The notes: generated by a model from the letters alone, not told the origin. A DNA stretch of 64,000 bases from MED-G105 sp039814575 (GCA_039814575.1 JBCCAY010000002.1:62001-126000), one strand, 5' to 3'; numbered from the stretch's first letter, positions 1 through 8,389 are shown. Translations and numbers: made by a program.

Positions 1-1
1 A

Positions 2-865
2 CCCGAACTCGACCCCGCCGATGATATCGACCTCGCCGAAGAGATTGGCGTCGGCGACCGGGGCGATGAGGATGCTGAAGACGACGGCGCGATTGTTGAT
101 CTCGGCTTCGAAGAGATGGACGCGGGCGCAGATGAGGAGGAAGAAGACGCTGAGGCGGCTGAACTCCTCGCTGGAGAAGAAGAGACGGCCCCGTCGTCTC
201 TGAACGATGATTTGGCGCGGCAATTAGGGTTTGGCGGGCAAAGCGACAGCGCCGTTTCAGGCGATGACGCGTTTGACGAAGACCCGGTCTTCGGCAGCCG
301 ACGGTTCGCCTTGCCGCAAGTGGATTTGCCGTCCGTGGCGTTGCCGTCGACCGCTTTGCCGCAAGGCGAGACGTCGACCTTACCCGGACAATCCGGGGTC
401 GTGGCGATTTTCTGCCCGGAAGAGTTCCGCAACGACCCGGAGAAAATCGAGGAATGCGCTGGGCGGCCTGAAATCCGTTCCGGCTGGCGGCCGGGCGCGA
501 GCGGCGAGAACTTTGAAGAAGCTGTCCGTCTGTTGCGTGCAGACCGCGCCGCGGGCGGCAGCGGCGCCGATATCGCGACCTTCGGCCCCGAGATTGCGCG
601 CGATTTGGAACAACGTCGTTTAGAGCAGCGCGGCGAAGACGCGATTATCGAAGATTTCCGCCGCAGCGACAGTGCGCTTGGGGATCAGGGCCGCGACGCC
701 GGCGGGCTTAACGATCCTGCGGAAAAAGACCGCCCGACGCTAAGCCGCCCAGCGCCGGAACCCTCATGGGCGCGCCGCGACGATCCGTTCTTGAGCGAAG
801 AGGATCTAGAGAAACTGCGCCGGGATCTAGAACGAGCGGAGAGTGATCGGCTCGGTGAAGAATAG
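2..865 (+). CDS. Acidic protein of unknown function (5' end outside window)
   Basis: The reading frame is open from the left edge to a TAG at 863-865, so only the C-terminal 287 residues are visible. The visible N-terminal part is extremely rich in Asp and Glu. A Pro/Leu-rich linker follows with a repeated D/A-LP-S/Q pattern (VDLPSVALPSTALPQ). A more ordered region then contains VVAIFCPEEF, an ECAGRPEIRSGW stretch and two cysteines. The C-terminus is charged and helical, with many Glu-Arg pairs. I recall similar short cysteine-containing segments in hypothetical envelope proteins of marine alphaproteobacteria, but I cannot name a family. An upstream start cannot be placed. Confidence 0.75.
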   Translation, partial: PELDPADDIDLAEEIGVGDRGDEDAEDDGAIVDLGFEEMDAGADEEEEDAEAAELLAGEEETAPSSLNDDLARQLGFGGQSDSAVSGDDAFDEDPVFGSRRFALPQVDLPSVALPSTALPQGETSTLPGQSGVVAIFCPEEFRNDPEKIEECAGRPEIRSGWRPGASGENFEEAVRLLRADRAAGGSGADIATFGPEIARDLEQRRLEQRGEDAIIEDFRRSDSALGDQGRDAGGLNDPAEKDRPTLSRPAPEPSWARRDDPFLSEEDLEKLRRDLERAESDRLGEE

Positions 866-895
866 AGCGCGGCCTATCATATTCCGCCCACCAAT

Positions 896-1405
896 TTATT
901 CCACTTGCAGTTCCGCCAACATCGCCTCCAGGATCGCCATGCCAGCGGCCCAGCCCTTGTCCAGCCCTTGAACGGCGGCGGCGAAACAGGCGATTTCCGC
1001 CTCGCTTGCTTCGTGGGGAACCCAAGTAAGGCGCATATTGGTTTTAGCGTTCTCTTCGGCGAACGTGACAGTGGTCAAAAGGGTAAGCGGCCAATCCGCC
1101 ATCATCGGATTGGGGGCGATGTTCCAGTCCGCGTCGGCGTTCGACTGCAGCCAGACGAGGCGCTCCGGCGGCTTCACCTCTGAATATTCAATGCGTTGGT
1201 ACCCTGAGCGTTCGCCCATCTTCATCTCAACGAGCCACAGCCCGCCGGGAGTGACGTCGAGTTGATGAATGACCGTTTCGATGTTCGGTCCATACCACCG
1301 AGCGAGGAGGTCCGCTTCGGTGAACGTACGCCATACGAGGTCTCGCGGCGCGTCAAATGTTCGTTCTAAAACATAGGTCGGCAGTTCATTTGCTGCAGCG
1401 TTCAT
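896..1405 (-). CDS. SRPBCC (AHSA1-like) domain protein
   Basis: This 169-residue protein has the START-like SRPBCC fold of the AHSA1 (activator of Hsp90 ATPase) group. The sequence shows the family opening RTFDAPRDLVWRTFTEADLLARWYG, split here as an RxFDAP start and a W-YGP motif, then a central G-GLW-VEM strand and a C-terminal helix ending in W--GMA-LEAML. Proteins of this type bind hydrophobic ligands, and the substrate is unknown. The start codon overlaps the stop of the ArsR gene (TGATG), so the two are translationally coupled. The ArsR-SRPBCC pairing is common and suggests the regulator controls this gene. Confidence 0.9.
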   Translation of the reverse strand: MNAAANELPTYVLERTFDAPRDLVWRTFTEADLLARWYGPNIETVIHQLDVTPGGLWLVEMKMGERSGYQRIEYSEVKPPERLVWLQSNADADWNIAPNPMMADWPLTLLTTVTFAEENAKTNMRLTWVPHEASEAEIACFAAAVQGLDKGWAAGMAILEAMLAELQVE

Positions 1406-1770
1406 CAGTATGTCCCCTTTTTCTCGGCGCGCTTTAAATCGTCGAGAAGCCCGTCCAACTGATCAAAACTCTCCGACCAAAAGGCTTTAAATTCAGCCAG
1501 CCAATCGGCCGCCGCCGCCATCGGCTCGGCTTTAAGACGGGCCGGACGGCGTTGTTTGTCGACGCCGCGGGCGACAAGACCAGCCTCCTCCAACACCCGC
1601 AAATGCTTCGACACCGCGGGCTGACTCATATCGAAGGGCGCGGCGATGTCTTTCACCGACGCTTCACCGGCCGCTAGTTTTGAGAGAATGGCGCGACGGG
1701 TCGGATCGGCGAGCGCCGCAAACACCGCGTCGAGATTTGGTTCCGACTTTGCATAACTAATCGATTCCAT
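1405..1770 (-). CDS. ArsR/SmtB-family transcriptional regulator
   Basis: This 121-residue winged-helix repressor carries the typical DPTRRAIL opening helix and a recognition helix MSQPAVSKHLRVLEEAGLV at about residues 47-65. A charged C-terminal helix probably dimerises. There is no obvious metal-binding cysteine motif (no ELCVCDL-type site). It therefore belongs with the non-metal ArsR members that sit beside SRPBCC genes rather than with true arsenic or zinc sensors. It is first in a two-gene operon, and a palindrome overlapping its start codon is a likely autoregulatory operator. Confidence 0.93.
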   Translation of the reverse strand: MESISYAKSEPNLDAVFAALADPTRRAILSKLAAGEASVKDIAAPFDMSQPAVSKHLRVLEEAGLVARGVDKQRRPARLKAEPMAAAADWLAEFKAFWSESFDQLDGLLDDLKRAEKKGTY

Positions 1771-1784
1771 AACAATTTGGTTAT
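1769..1784. promoter_or_regulatory. Probable ArsR operator
   Basis: On the minus strand the sequence reads ATAACCAAATTGTTAT, an imperfect palindrome that overlaps the ATG of the ArsR gene. From memory, ArsR genes paired with SRPBCC genes often carry an AACCAAATGGTT-type site. This one differs at one position. Its placement over the start codon would allow direct autorepression. The assignment is inferred from symmetry and position. Confidence 0.5.
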
Positions 1785-1873
1785 ATTAATGGTGCGAAAT
1801 TGTCAAGCGATGGTCGCTTGTTCACGACGTGATCAGTTTTCGTTAAGCGCGAGACGCTCTATGGTCCGGCGCG

Positions 1874-3514
1874 ATGGCAGATCCGAAACGCGCCGCGCCG
1901 CGGCCTAATCTCATTGAATATACGGTCACCGAGCTTTCTGGCGCGGTGAAGCGCGCGCTCGAAGATGGGTTCGGCTATGTGCGCGTGCGCGGCGAGCTCG
2001 GCCGCGTCACCCGCGCCGCGTCCGGGCACATGTATCTCGACTTGAAAGACGACCGCGCGGTCCTCTCTGGCGTCATGTGGAAAGGGACCGCACAGCGGCT
2101 TTCCATTGAGCCGGAACAGGGCATGGAGGTTATTGCATCGGGCAAGGTCTCAACCTTCCCTGGGCAGTCCCGGTACCAATTAATTATCGACAGCTTGGAG
2201 CCGGCCGGCGTCGGCGCGCTGATGGCGCTCTTAGAAGAGCGCAAGAAGAAGCTCGCCGCTGAAGGGCTCTTTAGCGACGAGCGCAAGCAGGCCTTGCCGT
2301 TCTTGCCGGAGGTGATCGGCGTCGTCACCTCGCCGTCGGGGGCGGTCATTCGCGATATCTTGCACCGCCTGCGCGACCGCTTCCCACGGCGTGTCATTGT
2401 TTGGCCGACCTTAGTGCAGGGGCGCGGCGCGGAAGAGAAAATCGCCGCCGCGATTCGCGGGTTTAACGCGCTTGGGCCCGGCGACAGCGTTCCGCGGCCG
2501 GATGTTTTGATCGTCGCGCGGGGCGGCGGCTCGCTGGAAGATTTATGGTGCTTCAATGAAGAAGCGGTGGTGCGCGCTGCGGCGGCGAGCGAGATCCCGC
2601 TCATCTCAGCGGTTGGGCACGAGACCGACACGACGCTTATCGATTATGCCTCGGACCGCCGGGCGCCGACGCCGACAGCGGCGGCCGAGATCGCCGTGCC
2701 GGTGCGCGATGAACTCCTCGCCGATATTTTGAACAAAGAGCGTCGTTTGGTTGCCGGCGAAGCGCGTCTTTTAGAAGCGGCGCGCGCTGACTTACGCGCT
2801 GCGGCGCGCGGGCTTGGTCGTCCGGAAGATGTTCTGGCGATGCCGGCGCAGCGTGTTGACCGCGCCGGCGAGCGGCTCAGCGCCGCACTAGCGGCGGCGC
2901 GGACGGGCGCGGCGACACGATTTGCGGGGCTCGCCGCGCGGCTTGGGCCGCAAACCCTCGCGGCGGGACAGCGCATGGCGCGCGAGCGTTTGGGAGGGCA
3001 TGGCGCGCGCCTGGGGCAAGCCTTGCGCGTTCGGCTGAAAAGCGCTGGCGAAGCGCTCGCCGCGCGGCGATTGTCGGTGGATTCAGTCCGTGTACGGCGC
3101 GATGGCGCTGGCCGGGATTTTGCGCGCGCCAGAGGCCGGTTTGACAGTGTTGTGCGCGCCGACATTGCGCGCCGGCGCGCCGGTCTCGACAGCGTCTCAA
3201 AGCTTTTAGAAACGCTCTCCCACAAAAGCGCTTTGGCGCGCGGCTTTGCGCTGGTTCGCGGGCGTGACGGTCGATTGGTGCGCAGCGCAGCCTCCCTTGC
3301 GCCCGGCGATGCGCTTGGCTTGACCTTTGTCGATGGCGAGGTGGTGGCGGCGGTTCTAGAGGGCGACGCCGTGACGGCTACGGCGCCGTCGTCGCGAAAG
3401 CCTTCCGACACTTCCGACAACGGCGAAACAACACCGGCGAAGCCACGAGCGCGGGCGGCGGCGAAGAAATCCAGCGCCGCGTCGACGCCGCGTCAAAAAT
3501 CGCTCTTCGACTAG
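1874..3514 (+). CDS. xseA: Exodeoxyribonuclease VII large subunit
   Basis: XseA is the catalytic subunit of exonuclease VII, which degrades single-stranded DNA in both directions with the small subunit XseB (not in this window). Residues about 12-110 form the OB-fold (YTVTELSGAVKRALE; SGHMYLDLKDD). The nuclease domain follows, with GVVTSPSGAVIRDILHRL, VARGGGSLEDLW, AVGHETDTTLIDYASD and the Arg-Ala-Pro-Thr-Pro-Thr-Ala motif. At 546 residues it is longer than the usual 400-450, because of a long Ala/Arg-rich coiled-coil region and a basic C-terminal tail ending SLFD. DUF2093 follows, an alphaproteobacterial arrangement. Confidence 0.97.
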   Translation: MADPKRAAPRPNLIEYTVTELSGAVKRALEDGFGYVRVRGELGRVTRAASGHMYLDLKDDRAVLSGVMWKGTAQRLSIEPEQGMEVIASGKVSTFPGQSRYQLIIDSLEPAGVGALMALLEERKKKLAAEGLFSDERKQALPFLPEVIGVVTSPSGAVIRDILHRLRDRFPRRVIVWPTLVQGRGAEEKIAAAIRGFNALGPGDSVPRPDVLIVARGGGSLEDLWCFNEEAVVRAAAASEIPLISAVGHETDTTLIDYASDRRAPTPTAAAEIAVPVRDELLADILNKERRLVAGEARLLEAARADLRAAARGLGRPEDVLAMPAQRVDRAGERLSAALAAARTGAATRFAGLAARLGPQTLAAGQRMARERLGGHGARLGQALRVRLKSAGEALAARRLSVDSVRVRRDGAGRDFARARGRFDSVVRADIARRRAGLDSVSKLLETLSHKSALARGFALVRGRDGRLVRSAASLAPGDALGLTFVDGEVVAAVLEGDAVTATAPSSRKPSDTSDNGETTPAKPRARAAAKKSSAASTPRQKSLFD

Positions 3515-3649
3515 TTTCCTGCAAGTGGACTACACGGCGGCGGCCGACCAGCTTTTCTTATGGACATGGCGAGGGCGACATTCAAAAACGCTTCGCGATG
3601 CCTTAGCGTCCAAACAAATGCTCTAATTGCGACAGGAGACACCGCGCGT

Positions 3650-3877
3650 ATGCGCCAGACAAATAATGATTCCCTCGGCCAAGAAGCGGTCTTGAAATAC
3701 CTCGACGCGGATTATGATGTTATCCGCCCAGGCGGTTTTGTTCGCTGTGCGGTGACGGATGCAAAGATTCCTTTGGACGAATTGAAGTATTGGAATGTCG
3801 ATCGCCAAGAAGCGTACATTGATGCGGCGGCGGCGATGCGCGGGTTTGGGTACCCGCCAAAGGCTGAGGGCGCCTAA
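3650..3877 (+). CDS. DUF2093 domain protein
   Basis: This is a small 75-residue protein of the DUF2093 family, found mainly in alphaproteobacteria and of unknown function. The family core is clear: AVLKYLDADYDVIRPGGFVRCAVTD, here as an LKYLD/D-VI-PG-FVRCAVT run, then IPLDELKYWNV and a terminal aromatic/Ala patch. I chose the ATG at 3650 because AGGAG at 3634-3638 precedes it and the conserved domain starts soon after. An in-frame ATG at 3560 would add 30 unconserved residues. It lies about 135 bases after xseA on the same strand. Confidence 0.85.
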   Translation: MRQTNNDSLGQEAVLKYLDADYDVIRPGGFVRCAVTDAKIPLDELKYWNVDRQEAYIDAAAAMRGFGYPPKAEGA

Positions 3878-3929
3878 CGCCATCACCTTTTAAGGCCAGA
3901 TTTTGGCGAACGAATAGGGAGGCGACGGC

Positions 3930-4991
3930 GTGAACAATCCGATGGCGAGACTGGCGGGAATTTCGTTTCTGGCGTTCTGCGCCGGGGCGTGCGTGGCGGA
4001 GCCGAAACCGTCCATGGATGCATCGATGGATGCATCGGGGGCGGCCCCAATCCCTGATGCCCCAATCCCTGGCGCTCCTGAAACGCCGAACGCCCCGCCG
4101 GAGATTGAGAACCCCTTTGCCGTCAGCGACGCCGCCGAGCCAGATCTCGCGAGAAAGGCCGCTTTTGCAGAGGCGATGCAGGACGTTGAAGAGCGTCAAA
4201 AGGTGTTTGGCGAGGTCGCTAAGAGCGTTGTTTTGGACGGGCAATTCGTCCAAGGCGGTCTGATTTTCGGCCGCACCCAGTGGGGTTCAAAGGTTCGCCT
4301 TGACGGTGAGCCCGTAATGGTCGGCGATGACGGCGACTTCGTTTTGGGATTTGGGCGCGATTCCGGCTCCACGGCGTTGTTAGTCGTGACCCTTCCGAAT
4401 GAGACGGTCGAGCGCCGCAGCCTGACCATCGAGGAACGCAATTTCAGGGTTGAGCGCATTAATGGACTCGATCAGTCGAAGGTCTCCGGCTTTACAGAAG
4501 CGCAATTGGAGAAAATCGGCGTCGATCGGGAAAAGAAAAACGCCGCCCGCGCGGTCACCCAGCCGCGTGCCGATTGGCGCAGCGGGTTCGATTGGCCGGC
4601 CAAGGGCCGCATCAGCGGCCGCTTCGGCTCCCAACGTATTCTCAATGGCGAGCCCAAGCGGCCCCATTCCGGTCTCGATATCGCCGCGCCGACAGGGACG
4701 CCGGTGCGGGCGCCCTCGGCCGGCATTATTCGTCTCGCGGAAAGCGATATGTATTTCGAGGGCGGCCTTATCTTACTCGACCACGGCCATTGGCTGGAAA
4801 GCGCCTTCGTTCACTTGTCGCGCTTAGACGTGGTGCCGGGTCAACGGGTTGAAAAAGGCGAGATTATTGGCGCGATCGGGGCGACCGGACGCGCCACCGG
4901 CCCGCATTTGCATTGGAGCGTCAAATGGAAGGATCGCCTTGTCGATCCGCAATTACTGGTGCCGGTCGGGGGTAATAAAACGGCGAATTAA
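3930..4991 (+). CDS. M23-family murein metallopeptidase, probable lipoprotein
   Basis: This is a LytM-type zinc peptidase that would cleave or regulate cleavage of peptidoglycan cross-links in the periplasm. The GTG at 3930 is preceded by GGGAGG at 3917-3922. The N-terminus is a signal sequence with a possible lipobox ending at Cys21 (AGAC, a weak match). A Pro/Ala/Asp-rich linker with small duplicated units (SMDASMDAS, PIPDAPIPGAP) follows. The catalytic domain occupies about residues 220-350. Metal ligands are visible as His246 and Asp250 in HSGLDIAAPTG and the HLH motif at His326-His328. All canonical LytM ligands are present, so it should be an active enzyme rather than an EnvC-like activator. 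Confidence 0.92.
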   Translation: MNNPMARLAGISFLAFCAGACVAEPKPSMDASMDASGAAPIPDAPIPGAPETPNAPPEIENPFAVSDAAEPDLARKAAFAEAMQDVEERQKVFGEVAKSVVLDGQFVQGGLIFGRTQWGSKVRLDGEPVMVGDDGDFVLGFGRDSGSTALLVVTLPNETVERRSLTIEERNFRVERINGLDQSKVSGFTEAQLEKIGVDREKKNAARAVTQPRADWRSGFDWPAKGRISGRFGSQRILNGEPKRPHSGLDIAAPTGTPVRAPSAGIIRLAESDMYFEGGLILLDHGHWLESAFVHLSRLDVVPGQRVEKGEIIGAIGATGRATGPHLHWSVKWKDRLVDPQLLVPVGGNKTAN

Positions 4992-5001
4992 CGTAATGTT
5001 C

Positions 5002-5020
5002 GTGATTGACAATCATTATC
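5002..5020. promoter_or_regulatory. Fur box upstream of bfd
   Basis: The 19-bp sequence GTGATTGACAATCATTATC matches the classical Fur box in its right three quarters (ATTGACAATCATTATC against AATGATAATCATTATC, two differences). It ends 45 bases before the bfd start codon, where it would cover the promoter. Iron-replete Fur repression of bfd is the expected regulation. The core match is strong, although some alphaproteobacteria use Irr or RirA instead. Confidence 0.75.
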
Positions 5021-5065
5021 ATAAGCGCCATATATGCCGCACCTGGAACGTTTGGGCGCAAAAAT

Positions 5066-5266
5066 ATGTTTGTCTGCATCTGCAATGCATTACGAGATCG
5101 CGAGTTGGCGGCTGCCGCTGACGACGCGAAATGTGTTGCGGAAGTGTTTCGTAAATGCGGGCGGCGGCCCCAATGCGGGAAATGCGCGCCTGACGTCGCC
5201 AAGATGATTGATGACGCCCGCGCGGCGCTGCAAGGCGATGGGCCCGTGGCTATTCCGGCCGAATAG
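5066..5266 (+). CDS. bfd: Bacterioferritin-associated ferredoxin (2Fe-2S)
   Basis: The 66-residue Bfd protein carries a 2Fe-2S cluster and reduces the haem of bacterioferritin to release stored iron. The four cluster cysteines are visible: Cys4 and Cys6 in MFVCICNALRD, and the pair in PQCGKC near residue 40, with the family spacing. I chose ATG 5066 because it begins the conserved MxVCxCN motif; an earlier in-frame ATG at 5006 lies inside the Fur box region. No strong Shine-Dalgarno sequence precedes the start. The neighbouring bfr gene is its expected partner. Confidence 0.95.
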   Translation: MFVCICNALRDRELAAAADDAKCVAEVFRKCGRRPQCGKCAPDVAKMIDDARAALQGDGPVAIPAE

Positions 5267-5430
5267 TTCCCCTTTCTTACGACGATCTCTGATTTGCATT
5301 CTTATTAGGTTGCTCTTTGGGGAGACATATTGTCCGAACCTGGGCGAGTGATAATCGCTTTCATACATCGTCCTTGTACCCCGCCGCGGACGCGTTATGG
5401 TCTCGGCAAGTTCTTAAGGAGGCTTTCGTC

Positions 5431-5913
5431 GTGAAGGGCGATCAAAAAGTAATTGAATACCTCAACAAAGCGTTGAAGCTCGAGCTGACAGCGGTAAACC
5501 AGTATTTCCTGCACGCCCGTATCTTGAAAGACTGGGGTTTAAACAAGCTCGCCAAGGTCGAATACGAAGAATCGATCGATGAAATGAAGCATGCAGATCT
5601 TTTGATCGAGCGCATCTTGTTTCTCGAAGGTCTTCCGAACGTCCAGGATCTCGACAAGGTCTATATCGGCGAGTCGGTCAAAGAGATCCTCGAGTGCGAT
5701 CTGAAAACAGAGCACCGTGCACATCCGCTCTATGTCGAGGCGATTGCATACTTTGAGCAATGCAAAGATTATGTCAGCCGCGAACTCATGGCGAATATTC
5801 TTGAGTCGGAAGAAGAACACATCGATTTTCTAGAGACCCAATTAGGCCTCATCGATAAGGTCGGCGTGCAACGCTATATGCAAAGCCAAATGGGCGACGC
5901 CGAAGAAGGGTGA
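5431..5913 (+). CDS. bfr: Bacterioferritin
   Basis: This 160-residue subunit forms the 24-mer haem-containing ferritin that oxidises and stores iron in the cytoplasm. All ferroxidase ligands are present at standard positions: Glu18, Glu51, His54, Glu94, Glu127 and His130. The haem-ligating Met52 is also present (DEMKHAD). The GTG at 5431 has AAGGAGG at 5416-5422 and gives the family length. An upstream in-frame start at 5317 would add 38 unconserved residues. It lies 164 bases after bfd, possibly with its own promoter. Confidence 0.97.
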   Translation: MKGDQKVIEYLNKALKLELTAVNQYFLHARILKDWGLNKLAKVEYEESIDEMKHADLLIERILFLEGLPNVQDLDKVYIGESVKEILECDLKTEHRAHPLYVEAIAYFEQCKDYVSRELMANILESEEEHIDFLETQLGLIDKVGVQRYMQSQMGDAEEG

Positions 5914-5956
5914 TTGCTGGGCTTTCGCTCCGATGCGGGCGTTAGATCTCTAAAAT

Positions 5957-5978
5957 GCTCGCTCCATCAGGAGCGAGC
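5957..5978. terminator. Hairpin terminator between bfr and the Lrp gene
   Basis: GCTCGCTCC and GGAGCGAGC form a perfect 9-bp stem around a 4-base ATCA loop. On the minus strand it is followed by ATTTTA, so it best serves the Lrp gene, whose stop is 22 bases upstream. It may also stop bfr transcription in the other direction, though no T-run follows on that side. Confidence 0.6.
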
Positions 5979-6000
5979 GTCTGCGCCAGCAGAGTATTTC

Positions 6001-6480
6001 TTAAGTTTTTTTGGAAAAGCCTCGTGCGTCATCGACGAGATCGTTTAAGCGATCGCCATCCTCGTGTCTTAAAACCATTAGGCTTTCAACATTGTCGACG
6101 CTCTTAAGACCCAACAATTCATCGATTAACCGACCATAGTCTTCCAGATCACGCGCAATGGCCGTCGCCATAAAATCATAAGCGCCGGTTACGACTTTCA
6201 GCGATAGAATATTCCGAAAGCCGCGTATCTCCGCCCACGCGGTGTCACGATCGACAACACGATCGCGGCTGATCATGACCTCCGCTTGAACGCCATAGCC
6301 AAGCTTGCGCCAATTCGCTTGTCGACCTGCCGTTTCCACGATGCCGCCCTGAATCAACCGTTGGAGCCGACGGGCGACCGACGAGTGAGACAGGTGTGCT
6401 TTTTCAGCGATCCGCACGGTGCTGGCGCGCGCATCACGCATCAATTCTCTCAGAATAGCTGCATCAAAATCGTCTATCAT
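6001..6480 (-). CDS. Lrp/AsnC-family transcriptional regulator
   Basis: The 159-residue protein has an N-terminal AsnC helix-turn-helix (ILRELMRDARASTVRIAEK; HSSVARRLQRLIQGGIV) and a C-terminal RAM-type ligand-binding domain with the VVTGAYDFMATAI strand. Lrp/AsnC proteins form octamers and respond to small effectors, usually amino acids. It is divergent from the HD-domain gene at 6632, and the 151-base gap holds three similar GCGC-centred motifs, so it probably controls that neighbour and itself. The effector is unknown. Confidence 0.93.
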   Translation of the reverse strand: MIDDFDAAILRELMRDARASTVRIAEKAHLSHSSVARRLQRLIQGGIVETAGRQANWRKLGYGVQAEVMISRDRVVDRDTAWAEIRGFRNILSLKVVTGAYDFMATAIARDLEDYGRLIDELLGLKSVDNVESLMVLRHEDGDRLNDLVDDARGFSKKT

Positions 6481-6493
6481 AGGCGTCGCTTAT

Positions 6494-6565
6494 TTTGCGC
6501 GAATATTCGGTATTTTTCGTCAATATGCGCAAATTCTGCTGAAAAAGCGCTAAAAATTGCGCAAA
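6494..6565. promoter_or_regulatory. Repeated GCGC-centred sites in the divergent promoter region
   Basis: Three copies of a TGCGCAAA-like motif occur: inverted at 6494-6501 with one mismatch, then at 6526-6533 and 6558-6565. Their GCGC centres are 30 and 32 bases apart, about three helical turns. The surroundings are A/T-rich. This is the kind of phased array an Lrp-type oligomer wraps. The assignment to Lrp is inferred from position. Confidence 0.4.
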
Positions 6566-6631
6566 AAAAGAATACCACCGGCCATATTGTCTTGGGCGTA
6601 TCTGTTAAGATCAACAGCCAAGGAGCCAAAA

Positions 6632-7186
6632 ATGATTGAGAAAGTGTCGTTTACGTCCATGGATCAGGGCGACGCAGCCGATTATCGGTTGGTCGTAGAC
6701 TATGATCGCCACATGCGCGACGGTTTGGCTCAACGCATTCTCGACCATTTAGCGATGGCGGGCGCCTATGACCGGCCGTTCCACATCACGCGACTACAGC
6801 ACATGCTGCAAACCGCCGATCGCGCGCGCGCCTCCGGCGCTGACGACGACTGGGTGTTTGCGGCGCTTATCCATGATATCGGTGATATTCTAGCAACCGA
6901 CAATCACTCTGCGCTTGCGGCGGAAATTCTGAAGCCCTTAGTTCGACCTGAAGTCACGCTTGCTGTTCGTCACCACGAAATTTTCCAGTTTCATTATTAT
7001 AAAGGGCGGTCCGATATCGATACAAAGGCGCGCGAAAAGTACCGCGATGAACCGTTTTTTGAGTGCACGGTGGCGTTTTGCCACTTGTGGGATCAGAAGG
7101 CCTTCGATCCGGACTTTCCGACGTCGACGCTCTACGAATACAGCGATCTCGTGTTCAAAATTTGTCAGCGGACACCCTATTCTTAG
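6632..7186 (+). CDS. HD-domain protein (oxygenase/phosphohydrolase type)
   Basis: The 184-residue protein has an HD metal-binding domain: His57 in RLQHMLQTA, His81-Asp82 in ALIHDIGD, His92, the pair His114-His115 in VRHHEIFQ and a late Asp in WDQKAFDPDF. The number and order of ligands recall the di-iron HD oxygenases (PhnZ, myo-inositol oxygenase) as well as plain HD phosphohydrolases. The reaction therefore cannot be named. ATG 6632 has AGGAG at 6621-6625. The divergent Lrp regulator suggests control by an amino-acid-like effector. Confidence 0.85.
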   Translation: MIEKVSFTSMDQGDAADYRLVVDYDRHMRDGLAQRILDHLAMAGAYDRPFHITRLQHMLQTADRARASGADDDWVFAALIHDIGDILATDNHSALAAEILKPLVRPEVTLAVRHHEIFQFHYYKGRSDIDTKAREKYRDEPFFECTVAFCHLWDQKAFDPDFPTSTLYEYSDLVFKICQRTPYS

Positions 7187-7266
7187 AAGACGTTTGGCGG
7201 CCTAGCGGAAATGGGCTTTGGCGCTGGCGAACGGGCTGAGTTTGAAAGCGTCTTATAAAGGGGGAC

Positions 7267-7286
7267 ATGAAAGCTCGAGCTTTCAT
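7267..7286. terminator. Perfect 20-bp palindrome between convergent genes
   Basis: ATGAAAGCTC and GAGCTTTCAT are exact reverse complements. An RNA would fold as an 8-bp stem with a TCGA loop. It lies between the stops of the HD-domain gene and the LpxL-like gene, which suits a shared terminator, but no T-run follows on either side. A protein-binding site is the alternative. Confidence 0.4.
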
Positions 7287-7363
7287 AGTCAGCATCAATA
7301 AAAGGCGAGAGCGCTGTTTGATGTGCGATGCCGGGACCGTTGTCCGCGGCTTACAGTTTGCGT

Positions 7364-8389
7364 TTAGCTCGTAGAAGCTTCTTTCGGCCATCGGCGATGG
7401 AACCATAACCATTGTTCGGGGTGGGCGAGAATCTCTCGGCCGATCGCCTCATTAATCAGTATGGTAAGGTTTTGTACGTCAGTTCCCATATGGCCGACGC
7501 TTTCATAGGCGATGGGGTCGCGCATATAGACGTCGAAATGCGCGCCGTCACGCCGCACGATCGACGAAGGAATGACGGGCACATTGTATCGTAAGGCTAG
7601 CCGAGCGGCCGCCGTCGGCGTCATGGCGTCGCGTCCGAGGAGCGGCGCCGATATGCCGCTGTTCAGCTTTTGGTCGGCAAGCATCGCGACGCAGCGGCCG
7701 GCGCTCAATTGTTTCATCGCGTCGCGCGCGCCGTCATAGCCTTTCGGGATCATCCGCCGCGACATGACCTCGCCGCGTAATTCGATTATCAATCCGTCCA
7801 CCAATGGGTTGTTCACCGGCCTATAAATGACGGCGTAATCGATGCCTTCGCGATTGAGAACGAGGGGCATCACTTCCCAATTGGCGAAATGTCCGGAAAT
7901 CAACACCGAAGGGGCGCCGGTCTTGCGACGTTCTTGGACGATCGGTGAGATATGCACCGTGACGCGCGGCGTTTCATGGCTGGGATCGAAGGCGTTTAAG
8001 TGGGGGTACTCGGCCGCTGTTCGACCAAGATTCTCCCAAACGTCTTTGATGGTTTCGTGGATGCGTTCCTCCGGCCAGTCGGGGAAGATCAAGCGCAAAT
8101 TGTCTTCGCCGCGCTTTGAGACGGGGCGCAGCAAGGGGCCGATCGTTCGCAGGAAACCGCCGCCGAGGGATGAGGCTTTGTCGACGCTCATCCGTCCGAG
8201 CGCCGCGAATGCTAGGCGCGTCAGCGCATATTCGATCCGATGGCTGAGAGTTACGGGACGGTCAGACCGCGCCGCCGGTAAAGCGAGCGACTGTAACTCG
8301 CCCGCAGCCGTCTTATTGGACGCGAGCAGCGCCGCGTTAGGTGGCGTCGACGCGGTTGGCGCAATCGGCGGTGGTGTTTCAGCGGTCAA
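7364..8389 (-). CDS. LpxL/LpxM-family lipid A acyltransferase
   Basis: This 341-residue protein of the HtrB/LpxL family transfers secondary acyl chains to the lipid A precursor at the inner membrane. The catalytic H-x4-E motif is visible in SGHFANWE, and later family motifs are present (ADQKLNSGISAPLLGR; PEQWLWFHRRWP). The TTG start overlaps the lpxK stop (TTGA), so the two are translationally coupled. The first 45 residues are Pro/Ala-rich and atypical. Which fatty acid and position it uses cannot be told. Confidence 0.88.
   Translation of the reverse strand: MTAETPPPIAPTASTPPNAALLASNKTAAGELQSLALPAARSDRPVTLSHRIEYALTRLAFAALGRMSVDKASSLGGGFLRTIGPLLRPVSKRGEDNLRLIFPDWPEERIHETIKDVWENLGRTAAEYPHLNAFDPSHETPRVTVHISPIVQERRKTGAPSVLISGHFANWEVMPLVLNREGIDYAVIYRPVNNPLVDGLIIELRGEVMSRRMIPKGYDGARDAMKQLSAGRCVAMLADQKLNSGISAPLLGRDAMTPTAAARLALRYNVPVIPSSIVRRDGAHFDVYMRDPIAYESVGHMGTDVQNLTILINEAIGREILAHPEQWLWFHRRWPKEASTS

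Noticed and set aside
2644..3420. 258-codon frame opposite xseA
   Set aside because: Its product is a Ser/Arg/Ala-rich low-complexity string, typical of a shadow frame. xseA is certain.
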